From NCBI RefSeq assembly GCF_025766255.1, contig NW_026516705.1:124001-188000 (forward strand): a DNA stretch of 64,000 nt. Reading direction: 5' to 3'. Under the pieces are notes generated by a model. The model had not been told where the DNA came from and made no database searches. It saw nothing but the letters and a program-made list of their open reading frames with translations. This document shows, one piece after another, positions 50,305-63,947 of the stretch. The DNA comes from Zychaea mexicana (Eukaryota > Mucoromycota > Mucoromycetes > Mucorales > Lichtheimiaceae). Position numbers and translations under genes: made by a program. How positions within the stretch are numbered: position 1 is the first letter of the stretch; every line of letters begins with the position of its first letter.

Positions 50305-53300
50305 ATGGAATCCTCAATAAATTCTTCTTCGTCTGCAGGAGAGTCTCAGGCGCAAAACAATGAGAATTCGGACGTTGCCATGAGTGAATCTAATCAAGCT
50401 GAAGAAACTCAACAACAAGAGCAAGTGCCAACTCCTAACGGGCCAACCGATAATAACAGTGACACTCAAATGAATGATCCTAATCCTTCGCCACACCAAG
50501 AATCGGAAGGCGATGGCAGTGCTGGCTCCATTGATAACGTTGATTTTGCTCCTGCTGCCGCTGCTACGGGTGACCAGGATCAACAACAGGAACAACCAAA
50601 AGAAGATACGTCTCACACTCGCGCTGAGCAAGATCAATCAATGATGGATCATGAAACGAGTGCTATTACTGGAGATGTCAATGCTGCACCAGTAACTGAA
50701 GAGGACACAAATATGCAACATGAACAGTTTCATGATGCCCAAGAAGGAACACAGACTGACGACATTCGTATGAATGCTGATGATACGGTCAATGACACCA
50801 ACGAACAAGATTTTCATCCACAGGAATTATCACAGCCACCTTCAGAACAACATCCTGAACAGCAAAATCATGACGATTCTCAACAACAACAAGAGGGAAA
50901 AGACGATCCGATGCAGCAAGATATTCCAGTACCAGCATCTGCAGCGACACCAGCAGCAACAGCAACAACAACTACGGCGTCATTCATCAGTTCGCCTGCT
51001 TCATGGCAGATTCCACCCAGCGCATTGCAACCCAAACCAGAAAATGTTCAAGGAGCAACTCCTACCAATGTTGCTGTCGCTGTCAATGCTCCTGTAGTAG
51101 AACCAGTCAATAAAGCACAGCTTAAAAGAGAAAGGCTGGAACAACGTATTGAAAAGTCGGTGTACGATACCAACGCGTGGTTAGCATTGATCAATGAGGT
51201 TCAACAATCGGGTGATTTGGATGCGACGCGTGAAGTATATGAACGATTTCTTCAAGAGTTTCCAACTTCAGTAAGTGCGACTTGGTCTTTTTATTTCCTT
51301 TTGAGCGCTTTGTTATGATATGCCGATGGGGTCAAGAGAGTACGAGAACAAAAAGAAAACAAAAGACCACGCGTCTGTCTCTCTCTCTCTCTCTCGTGGA
51401 TTTTCTCGTTACCCCTCCCACTTTCCAGAACACTGATGTAGATTATCCGGTACGTAAATAAGAAGCATGGTGGGTGGGGAGGGGGGATGGAGATGGAATT
51501 AGTGAGATTGGCGGGTGATGGGGTGGTATGTGTTCGAGTAGCGAGGTTTATTTGGAGAAGAGGAGCGGTGGGGGTTTGTTGCGTGTGTTTGTGTACGCGT
51601 GCGCGTCATGTGGGTGTAGGCGGGCGTAATATTGGGTGTAGGAAACGGACCCTTCATATGTCTCGCCTTTTTCTTTTGATACCTCCTCTCTCTTTTGACG
51701 GCTCTATCATTGTACACACACAATAAATCCATCTCGCTCAATAGAACTTCATGTTCCTTCAGCAGATGTGGTCACCCTTTTCCCCTCCTCTACTTTTTCT
51801 TCTATCTCTCTCTCTCTCTATGCCATGTAGAGCACTCATTTCTTTGATGCACTGTTTCGGTATCTTTCTCTTTTGCTTTTGGTTTTTGGATGACTCAAAA
51901 CAGACCCTCCCTTGCTCACTGACTGACATTGCTATTCCTGCTGGAAGTATCGTACTACAAACCGGTCTACGTTGACCTTTGTTGCTGCTACATAGAGTGT
52001 TCTGGAAATGGAGTGGGGCGCCTTCTCCTTCTGCCTCACATCTCACCTCAACTTTCCTCATATCCTTGTTCGTTGGCAATGATGGATGAAGGAAAAAAAA
52101 GATGTTTCTTGACGAATGCGCAAATGAAGGATATTTCAAATCAGTGAATCAAAACAAAACATATAACCATCTTATCATCTTGCTATTTCTCTTATTCTGT
52201 AGCCAAGGCAATGGCTTGCATATTTGGAACTGGAACTGAAATACTCCAATTTCAATGAAGTCGAAGCACTTTTTACTCGATGTTTGAAAACCGTCCTTTC
52301 CGTCGACCTTTGGAAATTCTATCTTGGTTATATTCGTCGCATCAATCAAGGGGATAGTGGCACTGTGGCCACTCCAGAAGCCCGTGCTATTATTGAAAAG
52401 GCCTATGAATATGTCCTGAACAATGTGGGCATCGACAAAGATGCTGGACCGATTTGGGCCGATTATATCTACTTTCTCAAGTCTGCTGAGGTAAAAAAAA
52501 AAATAAGCCCTACTTCTTTTTCTTTCTCTTTGGTGATGGGTGCCATGAATATCCGGCATGCCTTGTGCAATATGCCAAATTGTCTTTTATTGTCGCTACT
52601 CTTCTAATTCTCTCGGATATACGATACTTGACGCGTATATCTGCTTACATTTAGACGACCAATACATGGGAAGAACAACGAAAAATGGATAGTATGCGAC
52701 GTGCATACCAAAAAGCGGTGGCTATTCCGCTAAATAACGTCGAGCATTTGTGGAAGGAATATGATCAATGGGAAAACAATCTCAATCGTCTGACGGTAAG
52801 TAGTTCGAATCCATTTTTCTACACAACAGCTCGCCTTTCCCGTTTTCTTCCCTATTCATAATGTTCGTAAATACATGTTCCTAACTTTATACAAATATGA
52901 ATATCTCTTCCAGGCCAAAAAGTTCCTTGGTGAAAAGTCCTCGGCCTATATGACAGCAAGAACTGCTTTGAGAGAAATGCGAACACTCATGGAAAATGTA
53001 AATCGCGGGGTTGTTCCAAAGCCACCACTGTGGACGGATAAAGAGATTACACAAGTAAGCATCCTCCTTTCTTCTAAGCAAAAAAGTACGTGTATCTGTT
53101 GCAAAGGGAGTTCACTAACGTCACTCTACTTTTGCTAGTTGGATGCATGGAAACAGTATATCCAATGGGAAAAAAGCAACCCGCTTCAACTAGAAGATGA
53201 AACCATGTTGACCGAACGTGTCGCTTACGCCTATCAACAAGCCTTCTTGGTATTACGATTCTATCCCGAGCTGTGGTATGACTTTGCCGTGTACTATAGT

Positions 53301-55924
53301 GAACTACAAAAGCCAGAAAAGGCCCTGAGTGTTTTAAAGCAAGGAGTCGAAGTACTGCCTACAAGGTAAAAAGAAGAGATTTAGAAACTTATCTGGGCTG
53401 TTTGCTAACGGGTTACTATTGGTTCTCTTTCAGTCTTTTGCTTACATTCGCATATGCTGAACTATGCGAATCTCGACGTCAATTGGATGATGCACGACAG
53501 GCGTTCGATTCATTGCTAGAGCGTCTTGATAAAGATATCGATAAGCTCAGGGATTCGGCCCAGCAAGAGGTGGACAGAATTCAACAGGAGGCTGACGAGG
53601 AAAAGAACAGTATGAACTTAAATGATGACATTGATGGTGAAATTCGAGAGCAGTTGCGCGTACGTGAGAGACAAGTTAAAAAAGACCAAGAAGAGGTCGA
53701 AAACAAGATGAAAAATGAAGTGAACGATTTGGCCAAGGGATGTTCCCTCGTGTGGATCAATTATATGCGCTTTGCAAGAAGAACTGAGGTAATAAAATTT
53801 CTCTCATATGGGCTAGATTGTCATCGATACGGTGCATATACTGATTCTATTTCTTATTACTACTACTAGGGTATCAAAACAGCACGAGCTTTGTTCTCAC
53901 GTGCCCGAAAAGCGACAAATCGTACTTATCACGTTTTCATCTCATCTGGTAAGTGCTGAAATACTTTTGTTTATAGCGGTAGCAAATTCATAATATGCAA
54001 TGTGTATGGAATGCTAATATACCTATGTAGCGTTGATGGAATACCATAACAACAAAGACGCAACTATCGCTGGCAAAATTTTTGGTCTCGGGCTCAAGCA
54101 ATTTGCCGATGATCCCGACTATGTTTCCTACTATCTTGATTATCTGATACAAATGAACGATGATAACAGTAAGTAGTCGATGGTGACGACCATGGAAGAG
54201 AAAAGAAGAGATAGGAGAAAGAAAAAGTATTAGCAAATGACATTGGGAAGATGAAATCATGTTTGACTGATATTTTATAATATATCAGACACCCGGGCAC
54301 TGTTCGAAAGGACCTTGGCTACCATGCCTGCTCCCAAGTCGGAACCCATTTGGACCAAATTTTTGGACTATGAGAACAAGTATGGAGATTTAGCAAGTAT
54401 CCAAAGCGTCGAGAAACGACGAAGTGAGGCATTACCTGACAGTAAGTTACTACTAGTATACCAGCAATTTTGTATTACCTGTCACTGTTATTGACACACC
54501 ACTACGCGTTTAAAAGTAACTGCAAGCCAATCGTTCCTGGAGAGATACAGCTATCTAAATATTCATGCAATTGATGAACTGGAGCTTGGCACAGAAGGTA
54601 AAAGAAGTGAAAGAACATATACAATCCATTATATTAGTACTTTTAACTTACTAAAACAATAATCAGCACGCAAGCGCAGGTCAACTGCCGAAGGCAAGCC
54701 TGGAGGGACAGCTGCCCCAGCATCATCAACAACTGCCACAACAGATAACACGACAAGCCCGGCTAATACAGATCGGGGAGGCCGATCAAAGGATCAAAAT
54801 GCCAAGCGACCATTACTCGAACCAGTCCATCCTGAAAGGTATCCCCGTCCAGATCTCAACCAGTGGCAATCATTCAAGCCCACGGATTCTCGACGAGCGG
54901 CCGCAGCCGCAGCCGCAGCAGCAGGACAATCATCAGGTGCGGTTGCCCCTCCTTCCGTACCTCCTGGTGCTGCTGCTGGTCGTGTGCCTCCTAATGCAGC
55001 AGATAGTACAAATCCACCACCGCCCATGGGCGCACCACCGTCGACATTAACACACAAGGATACGGCTGGCCCTGCTACTAATCTCCCACCAACAGCAGCT
55101 GGAGTTCCTAAAGGCGTGCCACCACCACCCGTGCCAGCCCCTCATCATCAGCAGAATATGGGTAATACACAAGGTCCTCAGCAACAACAAGCATTGCAGC
55201 CACCACAAGCAAATAATTGGAGCCCGAGCCAACAATTACCAGACCCTGTCGCCTATTTCGTTTCTAACCTGCCGTTGCCACACACATTTAATGGTAAAAA
55301 AATTTAATCTACTAGACTAGAGAAGATAGGTTGATGTTTTAATCTGTACATATATTAGGTCCTTTGATTCAAGCGGGCGAATTAGTCGATTTGCTACGAA
55401 ACATTATCATCCCATTGCCACCTCAAGGAGGACCACCTGTACGTGGACCACCGCAGCAACAGAAAAACATGGGTCCAGGTCCATCAATGGCGGCTGGCGG
55501 AAGAGATATGCCACCTGGACGTGGCCCTGGCGGTTATGGACGTGGCGGTGGTCGAGGCGGCGGTTTCAAATCAAGGGCAAGTTTCATCAATCAAAGAATA
55601 TATTCATAGCTAATCTCATATGGACGTAAGCTAACTAAGCCTTCTTTTATGAACATGGTTCGAAAATAAACAGGGTGGAGGAGCAGGTCGTGGAAGACAA
55701 GGTGTTAAGCGGCGAGGTGGTCGAGATGATTATGAAGACGACTATCAGCATAATAAAGGTAAAGTATATTCATCCTTCTGTATAGAAGCGGGAGCTCTAT
55801 GTTTATAAAGTATATACTCATCGCTTATACCTTCCTAATAGGCATGGGACCAAACCGTCCACCAGCATACGATGTATTTCGAGCAAGACAAGCAAAGCGT
55901 CACAGAGATGAACCGTCCTATTAG
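50305..55924 (+). CDS. RNA14: mRNA 3'-end processing factor Rna14 (CstF77)
   Basis: HAT-repeat scaffold of cleavage factor IA for pre-mRNA cleavage and polyadenylation. Exons: 50305-51270, 52203-52490, 52655-52795, 52914-53054, 53139-53365, 53434-53788, 53870-53948, 54031-54168, 54289-54441, 54517-54597, 54667-55293, 55359-55576, 55674-55758, 55842-55924; 1193 residues. A Q/E/D-rich N-terminal extension of about 268 residues precedes the HAT array, which begins KRERLEQRIEKSVYDTNAW and includes WLAYLELELKY and LWKFYLGYIRRIN. After it comes a proline-rich linker, the Rna15-binding 'monkeytail' (DPVAYFVSNLPLP, GELVDLLRNIIIP) and an RGG-rich basic tail. Intron 12 requires a GC donor (AGG|GCAAGT at 55577); reading through it gives a stop within twelve codons, removing the basic tail. 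Confidence 0.95.
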
Positions 55925-57399
55925 TTAATTAACTAAGATTGTGGTTGCTTGCTCAAATACTAACATCTACAATTATTAAAGATGAAAAGAATTTTTTCCT
56001 CAAAATTTATATGATCTTGACATACAAAAAATAAACATAATAAAAATAACAGACATTTGTGTAACTTCTATAATGCATCCATCACGATTTACGTTTACTT
56101 TGTTTGATGGAGATGGTTGTGTTAAAGATATCGTGATAGCCTCCCCGCTAACTCCTTAGTAAAACCTGCAGGAACAAAAGTCTATCATATGCCATGCTTG
56201 CTTAGATGACAAAGACCAACATACACAGTTTATGCGAAACGATTATAATATGATCCTAAAATAATATTTCATCTTCCCCTTAAATACCAACAGATACCGT
56301 GATTGACCCAGTTTATATGATGTTGCATATTGCATAATTAAGGATAAAATAATGCGAGCTCTGTGTGATGTACTACATATCGGGATAAGTACATGTACCT
56401 TGACTTGGGCAATGTCGGTTTTCTGGCAAAGTCTTTGCGCCTTTAATAAGCAAAACATCCATTCTTCAGTTTTATACAATTCATTGGATATTACACACTA
56501 CCATTACCTAGTCGATTGTATGTTTGCCTCATCACATGCGAAGCGAACTACAGTAATTCAACTTCAATGATAATATCAACAATTGTTGATTTTGAATTTC
56601 CCAATATTATATCACTTACCGTTTGTTGTTTTATATGGAATCTATTAACAACGGAATAAGACTTACCTTATAGCGTGACGAGATATATTTTACAAAAAAT
56701 CGGGTAACAAGTAGTAGCGCAATGTTATTTAATGGGCCTATGCTGCAAGGTATTCTAAACGATGGTAATATCTCAACGAGTACTAAAATGTACCCACATC
56801 ATGCAGTTTTATTATGAATAAACTATGCTGATTTGTTTACGCATACATTACGTGTATGGTAGAGCATTACACGTGTGCCTAATTATTAGTGTCCGTTTCC
56901 ATCTACATTGAGTACCTTCGAAAATGAAGTGCGACAGTAGACATGTTTTTGTCTTGCTGTCTTCAATAAACACAAGATCACATACTGTATATGCAGGAGA
57001 AGCCAAAAGTTAAATTCAAGACCAACAAATAACCACATGTATAAACGAAGAAATGCGTGATACATATTCTGTTGATTTGAGTGAGTATAGGTGTGTATGC
57101 GTCGGATAATAAAGTAATGTATGTATGGGAAAAAGATGGGGAAAGAGCGAGAGAGATTTTAGCAAGAAGAGAGAAGGGGGGTTTTACTTCAAAAATGCAT
57201 GAAATATACATGTATTATATAGAACAACATAAAGAAACAGAGAAGAGATTGAATGCAAAGTAGAAAGGCAAAAAGAATTGGTAATGAGGAGTTGGGAGTA
57301 AATACAGGAGCATTGAAGAGATACTTATATACATTGAAGGTTTTGATGAAAATTTGTGGATGTCGTGTGGCAAGAGTATGTATGATCACCTTTTATATT
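55925..57399. other. Convergent intergenic region, RNA14 / velvet
   Basis: 1.5 kb of AT-rich DNA between two stop codons. AATAAA at 56030-56035 may be the RNA14 poly(A) signal, about 110 bases after the stop. No gene seen. Confidence 0.6.
56030..56035 (+). terminator. Possible RNA14 poly(A) signal
   Basis: AATAAA about 105 bases after the RNA14 stop, in A-rich DNA. Confidence 0.4.
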
Positions 57400-59183
57400 T
57401 TACCAAGGTCTTCGTCGTGTATGTTGCGATAGCTGCATCATTGCAACAGCTGCATCCACTTGTTCGCCGCCTTCAGGGCTTATCAGTTGGCTTAATGGTG
57501 GCAAACGGATGGTAGGTCTATCATGTGGTGACAATGACTGATGCTTTGTCCATGGCGGTGATGGCATATTAGCAACAGTGGTTGTTGTAGTACCGGGAGT
57601 AGCGGTGGAAGGAGATACGCTACGATCAGTGCCAGCGACAACACTGACAGCTCCGTCACCGTAGAAAGATTGGAAATCTGGTTTGTCGTAAGGCTGGTGT
57701 GGCGGAGACACAGGTGAAGAAGCAGTGGTAGTGACACTACGTCGATCTTCGCTCGTGCAAGTGCTGTCGGTTCCAATGCTAATCAAGCTTGCCCGTCGAT
57801 CAGCTGGACATGCTGCTGTATTGCGCATGCGTTGATAGCTCATGTATGCATCAGTTGGACTGGCTGCGTACATGCGAGGTGATGTGGTAGTAGTATCATG
57901 GACAACGATGGGAGCATTGACCGGTGATACTGCGTTTGCTACTGTGGGTGCTGCGAGAGATGGAGTTGATGGTTGTGGTTTTGGTGGTAAGGGGCGGTGA
58001 TGTTGATGATAATACTCGTCACTACTGATTGACATTTTTCTTTTGCGTGCTGTAGTACTAAAGTATCGATAAATAGATGGGCAATATGTACATTACATGT
58101 GTTATTATTAGTAAAGATATGCTATATACCTTTGAAAAAGCATAATAAGACTTACATTTGATTGCGATGTTCTTTACGAATACGAATCCGTGCGCCCTGG
58201 TCAGAGAACGAGCGTGATAAAAACGTAGAATCGAGTACACCAGGGAAATGCTTGGCAGAGTAAACAGTAAACGCATCTGTAAAGATGGATTTAAGACTCA
58301 CGGCACCCGTCAATGTGATTTCGAATAGTGTGAGTTTGAGTCGGAATTGCCCTTCCACTTTGACGGAGAGATCGCCAAGAACAAAGAAACCACCGTCTAT
58401 TTGATCATAAAATAGAGATAGACTTCGTGTCAGTTTCCTTTTGTAGCTGTTACATTTACAGATGAGCTGTTGAGCAAAAAGGGGTGAGAGATGTTGGGTG
58501 GTTTTTTCTTGGGCGGACTTTTTCTTTACTTACCATTATTATCAATATCTTTAAGTTTATACATTGAAGAGACTGTTTGGCCGGACAGTGCGTTATGGTT
58601 GGGAGTATAAATCTCATTATTGTTCGTCGGGTGTGCCAAGTTGGCACACATAAAGTAGTAGGGGTTTTGTAGGAATCCACTATATAGTAGAAGATAATTT
58701 ATGGAACTTGTTATTGATCATTGGCAGCAGCTGAAAAGTGCTAGCTTTCTTCTGTCGCTACTTACAGAGTCTCATTTGGCGGTGCATTGTTCAACGAAAT
58801 TTGAACGATAGGGGGTGGGTCTATTGCTCGTCGATCTAATTACAGTTTGCATACAAATATAAAGCTGTCAGTAGCTGGTTTTTTGGGTTCGGTGTATTTA
58901 TTCTTATCGCTGTACCTCTTTCATTATTCGTACTTGTTCGTGTTTGTATCGGCTGTTGTCTGACGGCCAACGAAAATCGCCTACGGTCATACAGGGAAAT
59001 GAAACGCATAAACAGTTAGCACCGCATTCTGTTGCTCTTCTCTTCTTGTTTAAGATAATGCATTCGTAAAGATTATCCTAAGAAAAGAGATCCAAGGTGG
59101 AACAACTCTTACTGTGGATGTGTCGCCGCAGAAGAGCAAGCCGAGATATAATCATAGTTATGTGCGTTTGAGTTTCGTGACAT
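57400..59183 (-). CDS. Velvet-domain transcription regulator
   Basis: Fungal-specific DNA-binding regulator of development and secondary metabolism with an NF-kappaB-like fold. Exons on the minus strand: 59183-59113, 58980-58916, 58835-58766, 58679-58534, 58396-58156, 58057-57400; 416 residues. The velvet domain (about 24-200) reads [57 protein letters not shown] and [20 protein letters not shown], then [10 protein letters not shown] basic RKRK follows at about residue 205, a likely nuclear signal. The remaining half is proline/serine/threonine-rich and probably disordered. It could be VosA-, VelB- or VelC-like: the compact domain at the N terminus fits VosA or VelC better than VeA, but this is not settled. 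Confidence 0.93.
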
Positions 59184-62100
59184 GATGCTTTGTCGTTTGT
59201 TGACGATGATGATATGGGGGTTATTGCAAAAACAAAGAAAAAAAGAAGGTTTGCGTGTAGTGATAATAGTTGGATACTTAAAATGTTGAAAAACTGAGAA
59301 AAAAGGAAGAAGAAGAAGAACAAGAGAGAGAGAAAATAAGGCACAGCTTAGTTATGAGTGTTTCGTTCAATCTGATAAAACTCGTTCCAGAGCGGAGTTT
59401 TGTTACTTAGCCTTGCGCACCCTCTTTCTGTTACACTCGTCCATCACACCCAGTTTATATATTTTCCATGCTGGTTGGTTTGCCTTGCCTTTCTCCCCCA
59501 TGTCTTTTTCCTATCCCCTCCCCTCCCCCAAGATCTATCTTCTCTCTTGGCTCCCATCATCCGGTGGACTGCATGTTGACATGCATGTCATTGTCAAATC
59601 TGGAGTCCCTCTCAGAAGCAGTTTCTTTCTTCACTACGTGCTTTCTTCTTTCATGCGTCGGTTACCCTTGAACAGGTTTTGATGCTGACCATCATCATGC
59701 GACAATGCCCTCTTTTCATCCGAAGCATTGGTGGCTGCTAAGGACATACATACATACATAATGTAAACAGTAAAAATGAGTACGAAATGAGAGGGACCAA
59801 GTTTGATTTTGAATCTTTCATCACGACAATCACTAAACTACGCAGCAGCCCTCATAAATCAAATCAATCAGAAGACATGTCTTGGTGACTCTTCTTTCTT
59901 TTCTTCTATAAAGCTGCTCGCTACTATCTTTGTCCATCCAAAGATCAAGGTGCTGGAACTTTTGGTCCTATTTGATATATTAACAGATGATTATGCCACA
60001 TTCACCGTTGGTAATATATACAGTACCTGTTTTTTGCGTGTTTGTGTAGCATTCTAGATCACTAGACGATGTGCAACAGAAACATGGAAGATATATTAGA
60101 GCCACAAGCATATATACAACATTTACGCTTCTGTAATAATTTTTACATGTCAGCGCATCTCTACAATTTAACAAAGTTGAAGTTGTTCGCTCTTTTCCTT
60201 TGTTCTACTTCCCGGTCCCTCGTTACGAAATACGCACACCGGGGGACACGCTCCTTCTATTTGTAAAAGCAGTAACAACAACGCATGTCTAGTGTCGTCA
60301 TAAGTTCGTCCAATCACTTGCAGTGACTCCAGATCTAAATTATTATAACATGCATGTATTCAGCATCATGTGGATTGATGAAGAAGGTGTGAAATACTCC
60401 ACATTTGCATAATCCCAACTAATTTTTCTCTCTTTTTGAACAAGGGTTCCTTTCTCCTCTCCAAGGGACGTGATTCCACAAAAACAGCTATTCCCGAGAA
60501 CACAAGTTCGAGGAGGTGAGGGGGACTTGTAATCTCTTATTGTAGAGATTTAAAGCACTGCTAAAAAAGAAAGGGTGGGGGGGGAGTGAAGGAAAATTGT
60601 GCCACAATGCATGGATCCACGGTTCGTGTTACACTTACTGTTGCACAAAAGCATTGAGATTCCTGGGTCAACAGCATCAAATTGCGGAGATTTCTTTTTC
60701 TGATTTTTGCACGACAAAAAGAGTATGGCGGATCTGATAAAGTGCATTTTTGCCCGGTATGCGCGAATCAGATAAAAAAACACCCCCATCCGACTTACTG
60801 AAGTGTAGTAGCTTATATGGAACTGTGAATAAACACACACACTCTCTCTCTGACACACATACCCACACATCCCGGGAAACCCTTCTCGTGTTCTTCCTTT
60901 CTAAATCGCTTTTACTTTTATTTTCAACATGTGCAAGAATACCGCGGCTACCCTAATGGTATACGACGCTATGTCTGGTCTTAATACAAAATTCAGTACC
61001 ACTCCCAAAAGATAAACATGACAATAACATAAATATAAGCAAGAGCAGACATGAAACACAATGATTTATTTGAAAATCTGATAACGAGCGTGAATAGCAC
61101 AACGACCAAGGATACACTTTGCAGTAGGTTAACCAGGTTTCTGGATTTCTGGTAAAACCTATACGCCGAACATCCCCGATTCCTAAAAGAATCACTTGTA
61201 AGGAAGAAGGGCGGGGAGAAAGCGGACCAAAGAATATATCTGATTCCCACTCGCTTTGAACTCAATGTCACGATTCAACCTTTATAATGCCCTTCATCTA
61301 TCTATATAAAGCACGTAGTAAGGATGTTTCAAAAGCGCAAGAAAAAAGCCACTTACTCTGTTATGCTAATAGGATGCCATCATCATGTAAACAACAACAA
61401 CAATACAGCAAAGTAGTATGAAAAGAATATGACATTCTACGTGAACTCAAAAACGTGAACACCAATGTTGCCTTACATAGAGTAATAGACATCATTTCTA
61501 GTTATATGTTATCATGATGGCGGACGAGCTTGACCCATATAATTATGTGTTTGTGTGAGTACGCGCTATTTCAAGCCAGAATCTAGTGAATATATCCTCC
61601 AAATGGATTTCACATCTTCGCGAACGTGAAACAACAAACATCGATGCATCACTTACGGATGCAGCAAAAGCCAATAGCACCATCAAGTATACATGCATTA
61701 GGGATATGCGTCGTGGTCGTAAGTGTAGTGAATCATGCTTCATTTCTTTTCTTAATGTCAGCAATACACCAATCAGCTGTTTGTCTGTATCAGCAAATTC
61801 GCAAATAGTATTAGCGCTAGCATTTCCGCTGTTGAATTAACTACAACGGTGCTTCTGCTACTAGTGTACATTATATAGCTTTGTGGTTGAATAAATAGGA
61901 GAAGAAAAGATTAAGCAGGTACTTTCCCATGAAACAAAGGCAAGTTACCATAGTTGACACAAGATACTATTGACCTTAATTGTCAGAGTTGTGCAGCAAG
62001 CTGTTCCCGCTTTTGCTCCTTTTCCCCGAGCAAATTTCCAAGTTAGTTATTAACTTAGGTTATAAAAACCGCATACTATCGATAAATGACAAAACTATTG

Positions 62101-63662
62101 TTAATGCCGTTTCCTTCTCCAAGTACCATTACAGAACTTCTGGTAACAGCCTTTTCCCTCGGGAAAAACAGCAGACATTTATAGGTTTTATATTTCGTTT
62201 TCGTGGCTTTTTCTCCTCTCCCTTTTTGCTGGTCGGGATATGTAACGTGCTTATTATTGGGTGTTTCCGCTGTGCTCATCATTCGATTCGTCTGCTCGGG
62301 AATAGGTATCAATTACATAAAATAAAATTCTGAATATGTGTCCGCGCTCCCGACCTTCTTTTGTATTGAACTCAGTCAGATATTTTCTCAGGATGCCGCG
62401 GCACAGCTAAAATTTGAAAGATCGACACGAGGGAGAAAAGAAAGGGTGGAAAGATATTTAGCAAGAGTATAAAGAAAGAAACTGCACTAATTCTGGTAAT
62501 GATGATATATTATAGCTTTATATCAAATCTTTCAGTAAAAAGTGAGTACCGCAGACGCAAAACAGTTCATGCTACATACATATGTGTGGCTGTGTAGACT
62601 GATATTAGTGACCAGAGAGAAGCGACGTGTACAGTATTATTACGTACAGCCGTTGGCACATATAGAAAAACACACAATATTGTAAAGGAAGCTTTTCTTA
62701 TTGTTCATCACAGAAATAAAAACCTCGAACGTAATAATAAAGCCATTTGTTTACAAAAATGGTCGTCAATCACTAACTTGGTAAGATATGGGAAGCAGCG
62801 TGCTGCTTGATGTCCATCTCTCTCCCGGCCGGTCGGAAAGAAAGCAAAAACTCATCGTGATACGTGATACAATTTCTCGGTCGAATAGAGTATGTATTTA
62901 CGATAGCACACATATAAAATGACGTTTATTTTACAATGATGATCAAGTTTTCCGATCATTGTGTAACATGAACCCGACGATAAAAGGCGGTTAAGATTTC
63001 AGCGATATCGTAAGTGCGAGAAAATAAAGCTAAAGACAATTGTCAATTGAACATTCTCAAAATCAGATAACCCAGAGTGAACAGAGTCCTGGGATTCATA
63101 TAATCACGTTATACAAGTGAGCTAGATGCTGTGTGTATGTGGTAGTATGTGAAACACACAACCCATGAATGCCGCGGTGATTAACGTCTGTGACCTTTAA
63201 TTGTAAGTGTTACGGCGCGACCTTTTGTCGTCCCTTTGTCCTACTGCTAAAGCATAGCTCAGCAGCAGCAAACCGGTACAATATGTATAGTATACAGAAT
63301 TGAATTGGAAGTTTTGGGCGAGAAAAGAGAAAGAATGATATGAGGGAGGGAAAGAGAAAGTAGTTTTCAAGAAAACCGTTGTTATGATATATCAAGAAAA
63401 CCTTTCGGAACTTATTGATATCATTTGCTGGAGAGCTGTTACTGGAAATGAAAAAATCGCTCTACACCGCTTGTTTCTTTGAAATTCGGTCCGTACTTGT
63501 TTTACCGTGCCTTACTTCTTTGAAATACCGTATCGCAATGCCATAAGTGACACACGTACCCAATTTCTACCTTAAACACCGTTAACTTTCTTACTTTTCA
63601 GCTTCTTAGCTTGTCGATATATGTAGTTCCCTGCTTATTGTCAGGTTTGTATACTCAGCAAT
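59184..63662. other. 4.5 kb region without a convincing gene
   Basis: Upstream of the velvet gene. It contains a GAA-type tract near 59310-59322, a G run at 60577-60584, and a hairpin-like inverted repeat at 62933-62962. Two open stretches (61586-61840 and 61980-62333, plus strand) are not low complexity, but neither shows a domain, splice partners or a clear start. I see no tRNA or rRNA. Confidence 0.5.
62933..62962. repeat. Short inverted repeat
   Basis: ACAATGATGATC and GATCATTGT face each other over a nine-base loop. It may be a hairpin or chance in AT-rich DNA. Confidence 0.4.
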
Positions 63663-63947
63663 CTATATACGAGTAACAGTTTGTGATTCAAGTGAGAATA
63701 CAGGATGTACTGTCTGCCTTAGCATACCGGCCCTATTTTTATGATAGTGCCAAGGCAACACTTCTTTCGAAAATAGATAGAGGTAGTTTGTCGTGTAGTC
63801 ACTTCTTGCATAGGCATAAGGCAGCTAGGAAAAAACAACGAAAATGAGGAAGGGGTTCATTCCTACTCTGATTTACTTATCTGTCTTACCTGATAAAGAT
63901 ATGATGCATTGACAGGAGCAGGACCAGAGGAAGGCAATATTTTCGTT
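63663..63947 (-). CDS. 3' end of an unidentified gene, cut by window
   Basis: Two exons, 63947-63890 and 63824-63663, join in phase with canonical CAG|GTAAGA donor and CCTAG acceptor, after an upstream acceptor (ATCATAG) that leads back toward the window edge. The predicted end reads ILPSSGPAPVNASYLYQ, then LPYAYARSDYTTNYLYLFS, then KEVLPWHYHKNRAG, ending QTVTRI and TAG. It is aromatic-rich and not repetitive, which supports real coding sequence, but I do not recognise the protein. Confidence 0.45.

Noticed and set aside
61980..62333. 117-codon plus-strand frame
   Set aside because: Not low complexity, but no recognisable motif, and the opposite strand is also open; kept only as a note in the intergenic description.
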